Counted from the first letter of the stretch, positions 23,232 through 32,854 are shown. The stretch is DNA of 64,000 nucleotides from an uncultured Hyphomicrobiales bacterium (GCA_943908365.1 CALTTH010000010.1:11693-75692); one strand, 5' to 3'. Numbers and translations: made by a program. Notes: generated by a model not told the origin, from the letters alone.

Positions 23232-24938
23232 TCAGAGCGCCATGTCCGGCGTCTTCTTGACCGGCGCGTCCGCCGGAGCCGATGTGCTCAGCGCGCTCAC
23301 ATCGATGCGTGGCGGTGTCGGCAGCTGCAGGTGTTCGGCGGTATAGTCCCACTCCTGCTGAACTTTTTCCGGATCCGCATTCAGCTTCGTGCCGTAGCTT
23401 GGAACGATCTGGCGGAGTTTCGCCTGCCATTCCGGCGAAGCCACCTTGTCCTTGAAGACCTTCTGCAGCACGCCGAGCATGATCGGTGCCGCCGTGGAAG
23501 CGCCCGGCGACGCGCCGAGCAGGCCGGCAATGCTGCCATCCTTGGCGGCAACAACTTCCGTGCCGAGCTTCAGAACGCCGCCCTTTTCCGGGTCGCGCTT
23601 GATGATCTGCACGCGCTGGCCCGCCTGCCACAGGCGCCACTCATCCGCCTTGGCCTTGGGGAAGTACTCTTGCAGTGCCGCAATGCGATCTTCATCGGAC
23701 AGCATCAACTGACCTGCCAGATATTCGACCAGAGGATATTCCTCGACGCCGACCTGCATCATCGGCCAGATGTTGCTCATGGTCGTAGAGGTCAGAAGGT
23801 CGAAATAGGAGCCTTCCTTCAGGAACTTGGTGGAGAAGGTTGCGAACGGCCCGAAGAGAACGATGCGCTTGCCGCCGATGACGCGGGTGTCGAGATGCGG
23901 CACGGACATGGGCGGAGAGCCGACCGACGCCTTGCCGTATGCCTTGGCCAGATGCAGCATGCTGACATCCGGGTTCTCGTTCACCAGGAACGAGCCGCCG
24001 ACGGGGAAGCCGCCGTAATCTTCAGCTTCCGGAATGCCGGACATCTGCAGCAGATGGAGTGCGCCGCCGCCTGCACCGATGAAGACGAATTTCGCATCGA
24101 TGGTGTGCTCGGAGCTATTCGCCGAATTGGTGTAGCTGACACGCCAGGAACCATCGGAGTTGCGCTCGATGGCATCGACTTCACTCGAAACCTGCAGGTC
24201 GAAATTCGGCGTGCTCTTCAGGTGAGAGACGAACTGGCGGGTGATTTCGCCAAACTCCATATCAGTGCCGAGTGGCGACCATGTTGCGCCGATCTTCTGG
24301 GAAGGATCGCGTCCCTCCATCATCAGCGGCACCCACTTCTTGATCTGCTCCGGATCGGTGGAATATTGCATGCCGGCAAAGAGCGGGCTTGCCTTCAGCG
24401 CCTCGTAGCGCTTTTCGAGATAGGCGACGTTCTCATCGCCCCAAACGAAGCTCATATGCGGCGTGTGGTTGATGAACGAACGCGGGTTCTTCAGAACGCC
24501 ATTGCGCACCTGCCAGGCCCAGAACTGACGCGAGATCTGGAAGGACTCGTTGATGTCGATCGCCTTGGAAATATCGATGCCGCCATTGGCCGTTTCTGGC
24601 GTGTAATTCAGTTCCGCAAGTGCAGAGTGACCGGTACCGGCATTGTTCCAACCGTTGGAGCTTTCCAGAGCCACCGCATCCAGACGCTCAAGCATCTGGA
24701 TCGACCAGTTCGGCTCGAGTTCGCGCAGCCAGATGCCAAGCGTCGCGCTCATGATACCGCCACCAATCAGAAGCACATCGACTTTCTTGTCGGCCGATTG
24801 CGCCAAAGCCGGAACGCTCGGGAAAGCGGCGGCAGCAAGGCCCGCAAACGCGGTCCCGAGCACCTGACGGCGGTTCATAGTGAAGGTGTCGTGGGAAAAT
24901 TCGGTTGGCAGTGTGCTGCCCTTATCGTTTTTGATCAC
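23232..24938 (-). CDS. mqo: Malate:quinone oxidoreductase
   Basis: A 568-residue FAD enzyme that oxidises malate to oxaloacetate and passes electrons to quinone. FAD-binding [20 protein letters not shown] follows a twin-arginine-like signal ([20 protein letters not shown]), so export or membrane association is possible. Further family motifs: [40 protein letters not shown], and [16 protein letters not shown] at 24938 has AAGG at 7-8 nt and is preferred; the ATG at 24878 has none. The C-terminus is Ala/Pro-rich. Confidence 0.95.
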   Translation of the reverse strand: MIKNDKGSTLPTEFSHDTFTMNRRQVLGTAFAGLAAAAFPSVPALAQSADKKVDVLLIGGGIMSATLGIWLRELEPNWSIQMLERLDAVALESSNGWNNAGTGHSALAELNYTPETANGGIDISKAIDINESFQISRQFWAWQVRNGVLKNPRSFINHTPHMSFVWGDENVAYLEKRYEALKASPLFAGMQYSTDPEQIKKWVPLMMEGRDPSQKIGATWSPLGTDMEFGEITRQFVSHLKSTPNFDLQVSSEVDAIERNSDGSWRVSYTNSANSSEHTIDAKFVFIGAGGGALHLLQMSGIPEAEDYGGFPVGGSFLVNENPDVSMLHLAKAYGKASVGSPPMSVPHLDTRVIGGKRIVLFGPFATFSTKFLKEGSYFDLLTSTTMSNIWPMMQVGVEEYPLVEYLAGQLMLSDEDRIAALQEYFPKAKADEWRLWQAGQRVQIIKRDPEKGGVLKLGTEVVAAKDGSIAGLLGASPGASTAAPIMLGVLQKVFKDKVASPEWQAKLRQIVPSYGTKLNADPEKVQQEWDYTAEHLQLPTPPRIDVSALSTSAPADAPVKKTPDMAL

Positions 24939-25269
24939 GTCTCTACCTTAATTATTGCGCTTCATCAGATTTTGTGCGCCGCAATAGACTATCGACCGCC
25001 ATGTCACAACATGGTCAAGCCATGGCCGAAATCGTTCATTTTGATGTCGGGGAAATCTGAGCGCCGCATGCTAGACACGGTGCGACAAATTGCTGCTGAG
25101 GCATTTTGCCAGCGTTTCCGGGGACATAGACGGCACCGTTTCGCTCCTGTTGATAGGGCGATGTGAAAGCTATGACTAAATTTAATCGGTTTAGTCGAAA
25201 GGTATGCGTTTTTGCATGACTGGCATGCAGGGCGTCTTAAGCGTCGATAAGCTGTGTTTTCGGCGCAAA
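24939..25269. other. Intergenic region upstream of mqo
   Basis: About 330 bp with no supported gene. It should contain the mqo promoter. An inverted repeat GACTAAA-N9-TTTAGTC at 25174-25196 stands alone and could be an operator. Confidence 0.5.
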
Positions 25270-25300
25270 AAAGAAAACCCGCCTGACGAAATCAGGCGGG
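25270..25300 (-). terminator. Rho-independent terminator of lipoprotein gene
   Basis: CCCGCCTGA pairs with TCAGGCGGG around a CGAAA-type 5-nt loop; on the minus strand TTTTCTTTTTT follows. It is 27 bp past the lipoprotein stop. Confidence 0.85.
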
Positions 25301-25326
25301 CTGTTCCATGTAGATGGCATCCAGCC

Positions 25327-25731
25327 CTATTCGCTGGCAAGGAATTCCGCGCAGTAACTCGGACCGTTGACGCCCGGGCGATCGGACACGGTGCGGATCG
25401 AGCTGATCTTGTAGTTCGAATCGACGGTCAACTGCACCGTGCAGGACAGGGAGGCACTGCGAGCTGGAGAGATTTGCCGGCCACGCTTGCCGTCTTTTTC
25501 CTCATACTTCGCCGGGATCTTCGCCTTCTTGTAGCCACCGCGCCATGTGTAAGTCGTGCTGCTGCCATTGGATACGTCGCTCAGCGGCGGGCCAAATTTG
25601 GCAAAGAAGATGCCAGCCGACTGGCCGACCCAACGGGTCTCGACCGGGCTCTTCGTCGCGATGGAGGGCGTGGTGGTGCAAGCGGAGAGGGCGATGGAGA
25701 GGCCCGCGAGCAGTGCGATGTGCAAACGCAT
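25327..25731 (-). CDS. Lipoprotein of unknown function
   Basis: A 134-residue protein with signal peptide MRLHIALLAGLSIALSAC and lipobox at ALSAC (Cys18). The mature part has VGQSAGIFFAKFGPPLSD, TYTWRGGYKK and SASLSCTVQLTVDSNYKISS, ending with a second cysteine (SYCAEFL). Sequence resembles small rhizobial lipoproteins with a SmpA-like look, but I cannot name a family. ATG 25731 is chosen because the signal peptide starts there and AAAGGA precedes it; the frame further upstream is not protein-like. Confidence 0.75.
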   Translation of the reverse strand: MRLHIALLAGLSIALSACTTTPSIATKSPVETRWVGQSAGIFFAKFGPPLSDVSNGSSTTYTWRGGYKKAKIPAKYEEKDGKRGRQISPARSASLSCTVQLTVDSNYKISSIRTVSDRPGVNGPSYCAEFLASE

Positions 25732-25973
25732 GGTGAAAGGTCCTTTGTGCCTGTCCGGCATCGTCGCCGGGAAATGCGTTCCCCCTAACAGATTTACAGA
25801 AACTGGGCAGCGCCAAGTGAAGCTTTGCCAAAAATTCCTTGCCACAATTGCTTTTTTGTAACGATTCCTGCGCACCTAACCCCTTCATTTCTTTCTGAAG
25901 CACACGTCACAAAAATTTCGTGACCGCCGCTTGTCGAGAACCGGATGCTGGTCTATAGAAACGCCGCTGGTCA

Positions 25974-26050
25974 CGGAGTGTAGCGCAGTCTGGTAGCGCA
26001 CGTCGTTCGGGACGACGGGGTCGGAGGTTCGAATCCTCTCACTCCGACCA
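25974..26050 (+). tRNA. tRNA-Pro (anticodon CGG)
   Basis: Acceptor CGGAGTG pairs with CACTCCG, discriminator A, encoded CCA. Anticodon stem CGTCG/CGACG encloses TTCGGGA with anticodon CGG; T-arm GGAGG TTCGAATCCTC. No element is attached to it. Confidence 0.96.
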
Positions 26051-26177
26051 GCTTGACACTGTCCGATCTGGACACTCTTCCAAATCAAAGCAGACTATTA
26101 TCACAATGCCTCAAACACTTATCGTGTTTGGACGAAGCATTCGTTATCGGCGCACGTTGGAATCCAGGCGTCTGCGC

Positions 26178-26537
26178 TTAGCGCTTTTGCGGTTTGCCTA
26201 GCCACGGCATCTCCACCGGTGAAATGATGAAGATGCTGCCGTGATCGTCGTCCGACCAGATGATATAGTATCTCTGTTGGCCCGATGATGGCAGGACGCC
26301 GATATGCGGTTCTTTCAGGAAGTGTCCGTCGGAGCCCATGCTCCGTGCCATATCGATCGCATCCCAGTAGAGGCTTTCGAAATCGTGGATGGCTGTCAGG
26401 CGGTGAGCACGTTCTTGTCGCTCTTCAGCGCGGCAGAAGCTTTCGGAGAGCATTTTGCGGTAGGCGCTGCAGCTTGTCAGCAGCGTCCAGTCGACGAGAC
26501 CACTCTCAAGGCAATAACCAATCAGGTCTTGTCTCAT
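26178..26537 (-). CDS. Hypothetical protein, 119 aa
   Basis: A 119-residue soluble protein: [20 protein letters not shown] at the start, [20 protein letters not shown] in the middle and [20 protein letters not shown] near the end. No family recognised. Its ATG is 4 bp after the stop of the 49-aa membrane protein gene, so it is the last gene of a four-gene unit of small proteins. Confidence 0.6.
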   Translation of the reverse strand: MRQDLIGYCLESGLVDWTLLTSCSAYRKMLSESFCRAEERQERAHRLTAIHDFESLYWDAIDMARSMGSDGHFLKEPHIGVLPSSGQQRYYIIWSDDDHGSIFIISPVEMPWLGKPQKR

Positions 26538-26541
26538 GGGA

Positions 26542-26691
26542 TTACCGCATCGTCAGATAGATCGTCGGCGCGACGACGAGGCCGATGGCGAGCAAAGCGA
26601 TCACCACCATCACGAAGATTTCCGCTAAGGCGTTGAGGGTCAATGCGAGAATGCTCTTGTGATCGGGCTGTATCTTCCCGCCGGAAATCAT
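26542..26691 (-). CDS. 49-residue membrane protein
   Basis: Starts MISGGKIQPDHKSILALTLN and contains one membrane helix, AEIFVMVVIALLAIGLVV. ATG 26691 is 2 bp after the stop of the preceding gene and its stop is 4 bp before the next. Too short for most gene finders but well placed. Function unknown. Confidence 0.55.
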   Translation of the reverse strand: MISGGKIQPDHKSILALTLNALAEIFVMVVIALLAIGLVVAPTIYLTMR

Positions 26692-26693
26692 GA

Positions 26694-27014
26694 TCACGTA
26701 CGTGTTCCTCTCAGTGCTTCGGCAGGGGAGAAGACGTCGGCCAGTTCCAGTCGCGACACCTCCGCGACGGAGCTTTCGATTGGCACAACGTCAGAACTTT
26801 CGACTTTGACGAAGTGCAAGGCGGCTTCGCGATTGGTGAAGAGACCGCCGATAAGGCCCATACGGTCGGCGACGATCCAGCGACCGTTGCGACTTTGGCC
26901 GACAAGGAAACGACACGGCAAGGGTCGAGCTATCTGCATGAGTGTTGCGTTACGCAGCATTTGCGACATCTTCTTTCTGATGCTCCAGGTGGGCTTGCTG
27001 TTTGGGGTGGTCAT
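26694..27014 (-). CDS. Hypothetical protein, 106 aa
   Basis: A 106-residue protein with a basic start and the stretch CRFLVGQSRNGRWIVADRMG, LIGGLFTNREAALHFVKVES in the middle, which looks like a small alpha/beta domain repeating in rhizobial proteins (a 'W-V-x-D...GGLF..R.AAl.fa' pattern). ATGA overlap with the 62-aa gene upstream. Function unknown. Confidence 0.6.
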   Translation of the reverse strand: MTTPNSKPTWSIRKKMSQMLRNATLMQIARPLPCRFLVGQSRNGRWIVADRMGLIGGLFTNREAALHFVKVESSDVVPIESSVAEVSRLELADVFSPAEALRGTRT

Positions 27015-27199
27015 TGAACCGATTGCATGATGAGCGAGACCGCAAGCAGCAGTCCGCCTGTCACGGCGATGAGCCTAAGAAACATCGTGCCTTCGGATGC
27101 GCGGCTTGCGCGAGGGCGACTGTGCTTCCGCAGTGCCTCGTTTTCCCTCTTCTGCCGTTCTTCGCGAAGCCGGTAATACATTCCAAGCGGTAGGGTCAT
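27011..27199 (-). CDS. Small membrane protein, 62 aa
   Basis: A 62-residue protein with a charged N-terminal half (YYRLREERQKRENEALRKH) and a C-terminal membrane helix (MFLRLIAVTGGLLLAVSLIM). First gene of the four-gene unit; it starts only 7 bp after the end of the DapA-like gene, so it may be part of that operon. Confidence 0.5.
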   Translation of the reverse strand: MTLPLGMYYRLREERQKRENEALRKHSRPRASRASEGTMFLRLIAVTGGLLLAVSLIMQSVQ

Positions 27200-27206
27200 G
27201 TTGTCC

Positions 27207-28202
27207 TCACAGGATCGATGAGTGTAATTTCGAGATCAGGGCTTCGGCCGAGATGGCAGGCTGCAAGCCGGCTCTTGCAACGCGCGCTTCCTGAACCAGT
27301 GGACTGGCATAGCGCCGACGCCGCAGGACGCGAAGACGGCGCAGCGCGCGTTCGATCGATCTGGCAGCCTCGGGATTGACCGGCGTCAATGGCAACCGCA
27401 CCGCGTTATTGATCCCGCGAAGGCAGGAAACGGCGTATTTCAGGGAGGCTACATCGCCACCATTTTCCAAAGTATTGGCGAGTTCGATGACCCGTTTCAT
27501 CCGGGCGTCGAAACCAGTGGCGTCGCCTTCCTGACACAACTGCCGCATACGCACGATCAGGTCGGGTATGACATTCGCCACTGGTGAGATGCAGCAGGCG
27601 CGCTGTCGGTGCGCGAGGGGCGAACTCGTTTCTCCTCCGGTCATATGGAGGGGTCGTCCAAAGATGGCTTGGTACGGAGACGGCGCCGTGCGCGCATCAG
27701 ACGTATCCTCCAGAATGCCGATGATGTTCGGGATCTGCTGGAGCGTCTCGATCGTCTCATCCTTCAGCCCAATGCCTGCATGCTGCGGGTCGTTGTCGAG
27801 AACGATCGGGACACGGGTCGCGCGGGCGATCTGTTCGAAGTGGTGAATGATGCCCTTCTGCGTTGGCCGGTTGTAATAGGGCTGTACGACGAGTGCGAAA
27901 TCTGCACCCAGTTCATGCGCTTCTTCAGTCTGGCGTATTGTCGTTTCCGTCGAATAGGTGCCGGTCTGTACGATGATGACCGCGCGGCCTCTATTGAGCT
28001 GTACGGCGCGGCTTATCAGCGCGCGCCATTCGCTGGCCGATAGCGTCGGGCCTTCCCCCGTCAGGCTATGCAGAAGAAGGCCCGCTATGCCTTGTTCCAC
28101 CTGCCATCTGACGAGGTGGTCGAAGGCGAGATAATCGATCTCGCCTGCCCGAAAGGGAGTGATGAGAGGCGTGATGACGCCGTTCAGAAGTGGTGTGCTC
28201 AT
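27207..28202 (-). CDS. DapA-family protein lacking the catalytic lysine
   Basis: A 331-residue TIM-barrel protein of the dihydrodipicolinate synthase/N-acetylneuraminate lyase family (ITPLITPF, LLLHSLTGEGPTLSASEW, VVQPYYNRPTQKGIIHHFEQ). Family members form a Schiff base on the lysine of a GIKE motif helped by the tyrosine of LYN. Here these sites read IGILEDTS (Leu164) and IVLDNDP (Asp136), and the arginine of the next segment is also missing. So it should not catalyse the usual aldol reaction. The frame is intact. ATGA overlap with the 132-aa gene upstream. A C-terminal basic extension follows the barrel. Confidence 0.85.
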   Translation of the reverse strand: MSTPLLNGVITPLITPFRAGEIDYLAFDHLVRWQVEQGIAGLLLHSLTGEGPTLSASEWRALISRAVQLNRGRAVIIVQTGTYSTETTIRQTEEAHELGADFALVVQPYYNRPTQKGIIHHFEQIARATRVPIVLDNDPQHAGIGLKDETIETLQQIPNIIGILEDTSDARTAPSPYQAIFGRPLHMTGGETSSPLAHRQRACCISPVANVIPDLIVRMRQLCQEGDATGFDARMKRVIELANTLENGGDVASLKYAVSCLRGINNAVRLPLTPVNPEAARSIERALRRLRVLRRRRYASPLVQEARVARAGLQPAISAEALISKLHSSIL

Positions 28203-28597
28203 GATATTGCGCCTTGTTTGGAAGGAATGCGGGGGCGGGTGGTCGCGCTGGAGAGCTTCAACAGGGTGAGAAAGATTGCCCCCTCGAGCGTCTGATGCAG
28301 TGCCTTGACCGGCTTCGACGGCGGCTTTGCCGCCGCAGCGCAAACCCAGCCATGGTAGACGCGTTGAAACGAGCGAAGCTCGGCTGGCGGGGTCAGGTCC
28401 TGCGCCAGAAGAAGGAGGGCTTCAAGGATTGCGCCGGCATCCAGTAAGGCACCGAAGCGTTTGCTGGATGGGTGATGGCGGCTTGAGAGGGGACTTTCGC
28501 TCAGTTTGACATAGGACCAGACATGCTCCTCCCGAACTTTTCCGCCAAGAAGAATGCGATCATTCAGATCGAACAGTGAGAGTTCGCCGTGTGCCAT
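28199..28597 (-). CDS. Hypothetical protein, 132 aa
   Basis: A 132-residue protein from ATG 28597 (MAHGELSLFDLNDRILLGGK) with a helical middle (FGALLDAGAILEALLLLAQD) and VYHGWVCAAAAKPPSKPVKA. Not recognised. ATGA overlap with the DapA-like gene makes coupling likely, so the two may work together. Confidence 0.6.
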   Translation of the reverse strand: MAHGELSLFDLNDRILLGGKVREEHVWSYVKLSESPLSSRHHPSSKRFGALLDAGAILEALLLLAQDLTPPAELRSFQRVYHGWVCAAAAKPPSKPVKALHQTLEGAIFLTLLKLSSATTRPRIPSKQGAIS

Positions 28598-28724
28598 GAA
28601 ATTCACTAGTGTTGAACAGACCCTGATTTAGGGCTGATCGATGTAGGATTTCGATTGCGAATTGGGCGGCAGCCAATAAGGAAAAGATAAGGGCGGCAGC
28701 CTCTAAGCGGCGTGGTAATTTCAT
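28560..28724 (-). CDS. Possible small membrane protein, 54 aa
   Basis: Frame MKLPRRLEAAALIFSLLAAA then QFAIEIL with one membrane helix. GAGG lies 6 nt before ATG 28724. Its 3' end overlaps the start of the next gene by 38 bp in another frame, which weakens the case. Confidence 0.35.
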   Translation of the reverse strand: MKLPRRLEAAALIFSLLAAAQFAIEILHRSALNQGLFNTSEFHGTRRTLTVRSE

Positions 28725-29022
28725 TCGTAGCCTCAAATATCGCCGCATCAGCAAGGGCGACCGCGATTGCGGATCAGCAAGAATCCATGAAAACCGGACC
28801 ATAAGTTTCGCAAAAGCCGGACGCGCTATGGCTGTCTTGATGATCCGTCTTCCCGCTTTTGTTACGGGGCGAAAGAGGGTGGGTCGGACCAAAGATCAAT
28901 CCGCATCCGTCTTCGGGCTTTGCGAATTTCCCCGGCAGTTGAGGCGTTGAAGCCGTGTTCCTGCCCCAAGGAGAATTCGTCCTGTTGGTCGATGTCATCG
29001 TTGTTTGCAGGCGGTCGTCGCG

Positions 29023-30225
29023 ATGTCGAATTCTGAAATTCTTCTGTCTATCTGTGTTCCCACCTATAATCGCCAATTCCTGCTGGAGCGGAATGTGTCT
29101 TTCCATCTGGAGCGATTCCGGGAACTGCAGGTGCCTTTCGAAATCGTCCTCGTCGACGATTGTTCGACGGATAACACCGCGGCCTATATCCAGTCTCTCG
29201 AGGGTATCCCTGAGGTCAATGCCTATCGCCGGGTGAAGAATTCCGGCTTTGTCAGCAATTACGCCTTTGCCATGCGCCGCGCCCGCGGGCGCTATGCCGT
29301 GTTTCTCGGCGATGACGACTTGCTCATCCCGGAAAAGGTCAAGGAATATGTGGAGATCATGGAGCGCGACCCTGGTATCGGCATGGTGCAGGCACCGTGG
29401 ATGCTGGTGGACGCGCGCGGTGGACAACGAGACGTCGGGCCCTTCTACCGCGTCCCTGGGCCCACGCGGATCTCGCAAGGTGATTATTCCGCCTTCCTCA
29501 ATTTCATCTTTGCAAACCACGCATTCCCGGAATTCCTGATTGTTCGCCGTGACGTTTTGGCAAAATCGATCTCCAGTGCGACACCCTTCATTTTCTAGGC
29601 TTATCTCTATTCCGGACGAGCGCTCGACAAGACCGACATCCTGTTCATGCCCGAGCCATTCGCGCGTGTGACCGCCGTATCCGACGACCCACGCATGCAG
29701 CAGGGCAACAATGAATGCATGTTCCAGTGGGACACCTATCGCGGCGGGCTGGAATATCTCGCATCGCTGATGTGGCGCGATAAAACGCCATCCTCTTTCG
29801 AACGCGAAGAGTTTCTGCGAAAGCTGATGGAGTTCATGATCAACCGCCAGGGCGTCGCACTCAGGCTGCATATCGAAACCGGGAATTGGCCGGAGGCCTA
29901 CATCCTCTACCACCGCATGTCGGCATACGCGAACCTGCCGATTTCGGGCTCGTCGCCGGACACGATCAAGAAGCTGGCCGGGCTATTCGTCGCCACCAAA
30001 GAGGCGGAAGCCTACAGCCTCCAGCCGGTCATCTTGGACCCGATGCTCACAGACGAGATCGTCAACCTGTTGCCGGCAAGTCTGAAGGGGCGCTTGACAC
30101 GGCAGATACCCGCCAGCGAAAGCGGTCCTCATGCATGGTTGCGAATGGACCCGAACTTTGGTGAGCCGATGAAACGCGGCGATGCGGGCTTCGATGTCTC
30201 TACCTATCTCGATCAGTTCATTTGA
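29023..30225 (+). pseudogene. Family 2 glycosyltransferase broken by an in-frame TAG
   Basis: A frame of 400 codons interrupted only by TAG at 29596-29598 (codon 192). Before it is a clear GT-A domain: ICVPTYNRQFLLERN, FEIVLVDDCSTDNTAAYIQS, RYAVFLGDDDLLIPEKVKEY. After it the same frame continues with AYLYSGRALDKTDILFMPEP and a C-terminal helical part ending STYLDQFI. No frameshift is seen and codon use is unchanged, so the stop is recent, or the gene makes a 191-residue product that keeps the nucleotide-binding part. The intact gene probably added sugar to a surface polysaccharide, as the next gene suggests. An ATG at 29023 is chosen over TTG 29005. Confidence 0.8.
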
Positions 30226-30300
30226 AGAAGTCATCCTGCCAGCTCTGTGCAAGGCTGGCCTGTTAACAGCGCTACTATTTGGCGGACGGAGAAGTTGTTT

Positions 30301-32550
30301 ATGGAAGCGATTATGAAGTTAAACTCCCCTTTCGCGTCAGCATCTGCCGATCTGCCGACGACTGAAGCGACGCCTTATAGGATCCCTGTGGATCTTGAAG
30401 TTCCGACGACGTGGTTTCCCTCGGTGCTGGACGGAGAGCGTCATCGCGCTATGTTCGCGCAGCTTTGCACTGTCCTCGCGGCCCATCCTTTGGATGTGCA
30501 CCTTAAGCCCGTTGCGCACGGTATGCATCATGTTGCGCGCCGCGCGCGGCCGAATGGCGTGGTGTTCTCTTACCACTCTATTGGTACGGAGCCGAATGTA
30601 TGGCGGATCAAGGAAACGCCGATCGCCGGGTGGTACTCGGTGGATTTGAACGGCTTTTCAGGCTGGAGTTCGCTTGCGATGTTTCCTGCGCCTCATTTGG
30701 CGCGCATGCAATCGCTGGACCCAAGCATCAGCCGTGCCTACGTCTCGCATTTGAGAGAAGAACTCCAGCGTAAGAACGTTTCCAAGTATAGCCAATCGTC
30801 GGAAGCTTTTTCCGTCGATAGGCCTTACGTCTATTTTCCCCTGCAGCTTATTGATGATCCTGTCAGCGAGTTCTGCCGTCTCAATCCGTTCGATGTCTTG
30901 TTGAAAGCGGCAGAACTGGCACAAATGAGCGGCTATCCGCTCGTTGTGAAGCGCCATCCATTATGTCGCTCCAGGGAGGTTGCGGAAGTTCTTCACGAGC
31001 TTCAGAAGGCTTTTCCATCCGTTATCCTGTCTAATGCCTCAATCCATCAGCACCTAGATGGATGTCGATCCGTTATCGTTGCCAACTCCGGTGTTGGCAT
31101 GGAGGCTTTGATGTATGCAAAGCCGGTATTCTCTTTCGCTGCCAGTGAGTATGAGCTTGCGACGACTCCGCTGGCATCCCTTGAGGATTTGGAGGGCGCG
31201 TTCGCTGCCGAGCTTCCCGACAATTCGGTTCGAGCCGCTCAGTTTTTATATTATTATTTGGAGCAGTGCTGTTTTTCGATTTACGATACGGCGACAGTGC
31301 AACGACAAGTCGGGCGCGCACTTTCAGGTATTGCTGGGGTTCGGGCTGAACCAGCATCGAACGACCTAAATCTCCTTCAAGAGAACGAACGGTTACGGTC
31401 CGCCCTTAAGAACGTGCAGTTTGAAAACAGCAACCTTCGTGCAGTCGCTACACAGGCGGTAGAGCTCGCAACCTTGCTGCAGCAACAATCTGGTGACCCG
31501 TCGAACTCTCAGGTGGCCGCCCCGAATATGGGCGCGTTGACGGCTGTATCGAAGTCGCTCTACGGAGGCGCCCTGGCCGCGAGTGTCGGCGAGACCGTTC
31601 TCGCAGAAACGATCCGATCAGCGTATTCGGCCTATGCCGAGATGGCTATTACCGCCATGCAGGCACCGGAGCTGAAAGATCAGGTTGCGTCGGAAATGCT
31701 GATCTCCGGATACGCTGCCGGTATGGATCCAGCGCTCAAGCACAAAAACCGCAGCGCCTTGGACTACCAAAAGCTGCATGATTTTGACCGCGGCTACCAA
31801 GATAACAATTGGTTGGTTGACCATTGCGATGTCGTCGCATCGACCAGACCCGGATTGGTCATTGAGATCGGTTGCGGCAATGGTCGTTTCCTGCGCAAGA
31901 TCTCGTCCATGGTCCCCAACGTAATTGGTTTGGATTGGGCGCGTTCTCCTCAGCTTTCTGTCGTTCCAAACAACGTTCAGTTTAGAACAGCTGACGTTCT
32001 CAAGGATGAGATACCGGAAGGCGATGTGTGCGTGTCCGCCGACGTACTGGAGCATTTCGAGCCGAACGCTCTGCCGCCACTCTTGAGTAAGCTCCACAAC
32101 GCTGCACGTTACAACTACCACGTAATCGCGTGTTACGATGATGGCCATAGCCATTGCTCGGTCTTCCATCCGGGCCAGTGGCTCGGATTATTCAAGGCAA
32201 TTTCTCATGAGTATCGTTTGGTCGCCACCATTACCCGCCCAGGTCGTCCGGATCGGATCGCTTGCGTTATCACGAACATGCCTGGAACTGAAAAATTCTT
32301 CCCGAAAATCGGCCCGTTGGTTGGAAGTTGGCAAACCGATACGGGACAACAAATCACGCTCTTCAACAACTTCACTTTTAGTGTCGGCGGGAATCAGGCC
32401 GGCGCATGGTTCCCGATGGCGAACGGAACCGGTGCGATGAAGTGGAACAGTCGAGACATGGTTGATCTGCTGTCACTTGGCGCAGATGGCAACACGCTGG
32501 GTGTTCAGAACATGGAAGGGACAAATTTCTCCGTCCGGAGAATTGCATAG
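30301..32550 (+). CDS. Capsule-synthesis-like/methyltransferase fusion protein
   Basis: A 749-residue multidomain protein starting at ATG 30301 with GGAG 9 nt upstream. Residues ~20-330 resemble capsular polysaccharide glycosyltransferases of the KpsS/KpsC type (VVFSYHSIGTEPNVWRIKET, PYVYFPLQLIDDPV, PLVVKRHPLC, VIVANSGVGMEALMYAKPVF). A short coiled coil (NLLQENERLRSALKN) follows. Residues ~500-650 are a class I SAM methyltransferase (LVIEIGCGNGRFLRKISSM, VCVSADVLEHFEP). The last ~85 residues (GSWQTDTGQQITLFNNFTFS) look like a beta-rich add-on. It follows the broken glycosyltransferase by 75 bp. Confidence 0.75.
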   Translation: MEAIMKLNSPFASASADLPTTEATPYRIPVDLEVPTTWFPSVLDGERHRAMFAQLCTVLAAHPLDVHLKPVAHGMHHVARRARPNGVVFSYHSIGTEPNVWRIKETPIAGWYSVDLNGFSGWSSLAMFPAPHLARMQSLDPSISRAYVSHLREELQRKNVSKYSQSSEAFSVDRPYVYFPLQLIDDPVSEFCRLNPFDVLLKAAELAQMSGYPLVVKRHPLCRSREVAEVLHELQKAFPSVILSNASIHQHLDGCRSVIVANSGVGMEALMYAKPVFSFAASEYELATTPLASLEDLEGAFAAELPDNSVRAAQFLYYYLEQCCFSIYDTATVQRQVGRALSGIAGVRAEPASNDLNLLQENERLRSALKNVQFENSNLRAVATQAVELATLLQQQSGDPSNSQVAAPNMGALTAVSKSLYGGALAASVGETVLAETIRSAYSAYAEMAITAMQAPELKDQVASEMLISGYAAGMDPALKHKNRSALDYQKLHDFDRGYQDNNWLVDHCDVVASTRPGLVIEIGCGNGRFLRKISSMVPNVIGLDWARSPQLSVVPNNVQFRTADVLKDEIPEGDVCVSADVLEHFEPNALPPLLSKLHNAARYNYHVIACYDDGHSHCSVFHPGQWLGLFKAISHEYRLVATITRPGRPDRIACVITNMPGTEKFFPKIGPLVGSWQTDTGQQITLFNNFTFSVGGNQAGAWFPMANGTGAMKWNSRDMVDLLSLGADGNTLGVQNMEGTNFSVRRIA

Positions 32551-32854
32551 TCATTCCGTGAACCACGCAAGGCACGGTCCCGCCATCAGATGTTCTCACC
32601 ACGTTGAGCCTATCTGGCGCCGGGGCCTTGCAAAAGCTGATGGGCTCGGAGCTTACTATCAATCGCGAGAATGCCATCCAGTGAATTGCACGCGCAGTTC
32701 ATCTGAAGCAACCACGTGTTCGCCAACGCCTCTATGTGGGATCGAACAAAAGGCCTGCCCGCGAGTTGCATCCGTCGTCCATAAGACACAAAGATTCTTT
32801 TTGGAACACGTAGAAGTCGTAGGCGTTCCTCTTTTATTAGAAGGAGGTTATGTC
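32551..32854. other. Non-coding gap
   Basis: About 300 bp between the fusion gene and the 25-aa peptide gene. No gene or clear structure; it should carry the promoter of the peptide gene. A 156-codon plus-strand frame covers it but has no family likeness. Confidence 0.5.

Noticed and set aside
23208..25166. 652-codon plus-strand frame opposite mqo
   Set aside because: It is antisense to a clear mqo gene, shows no family likeness, and high-GC genes often leave such open frames.
28774..29913. 379-codon minus-strand frame opposite the broken glycosyltransferase
   Set aside because: Shadow. It stays open across the TAG, but its residues do not resemble a protein family, while both halves of the plus frame do.
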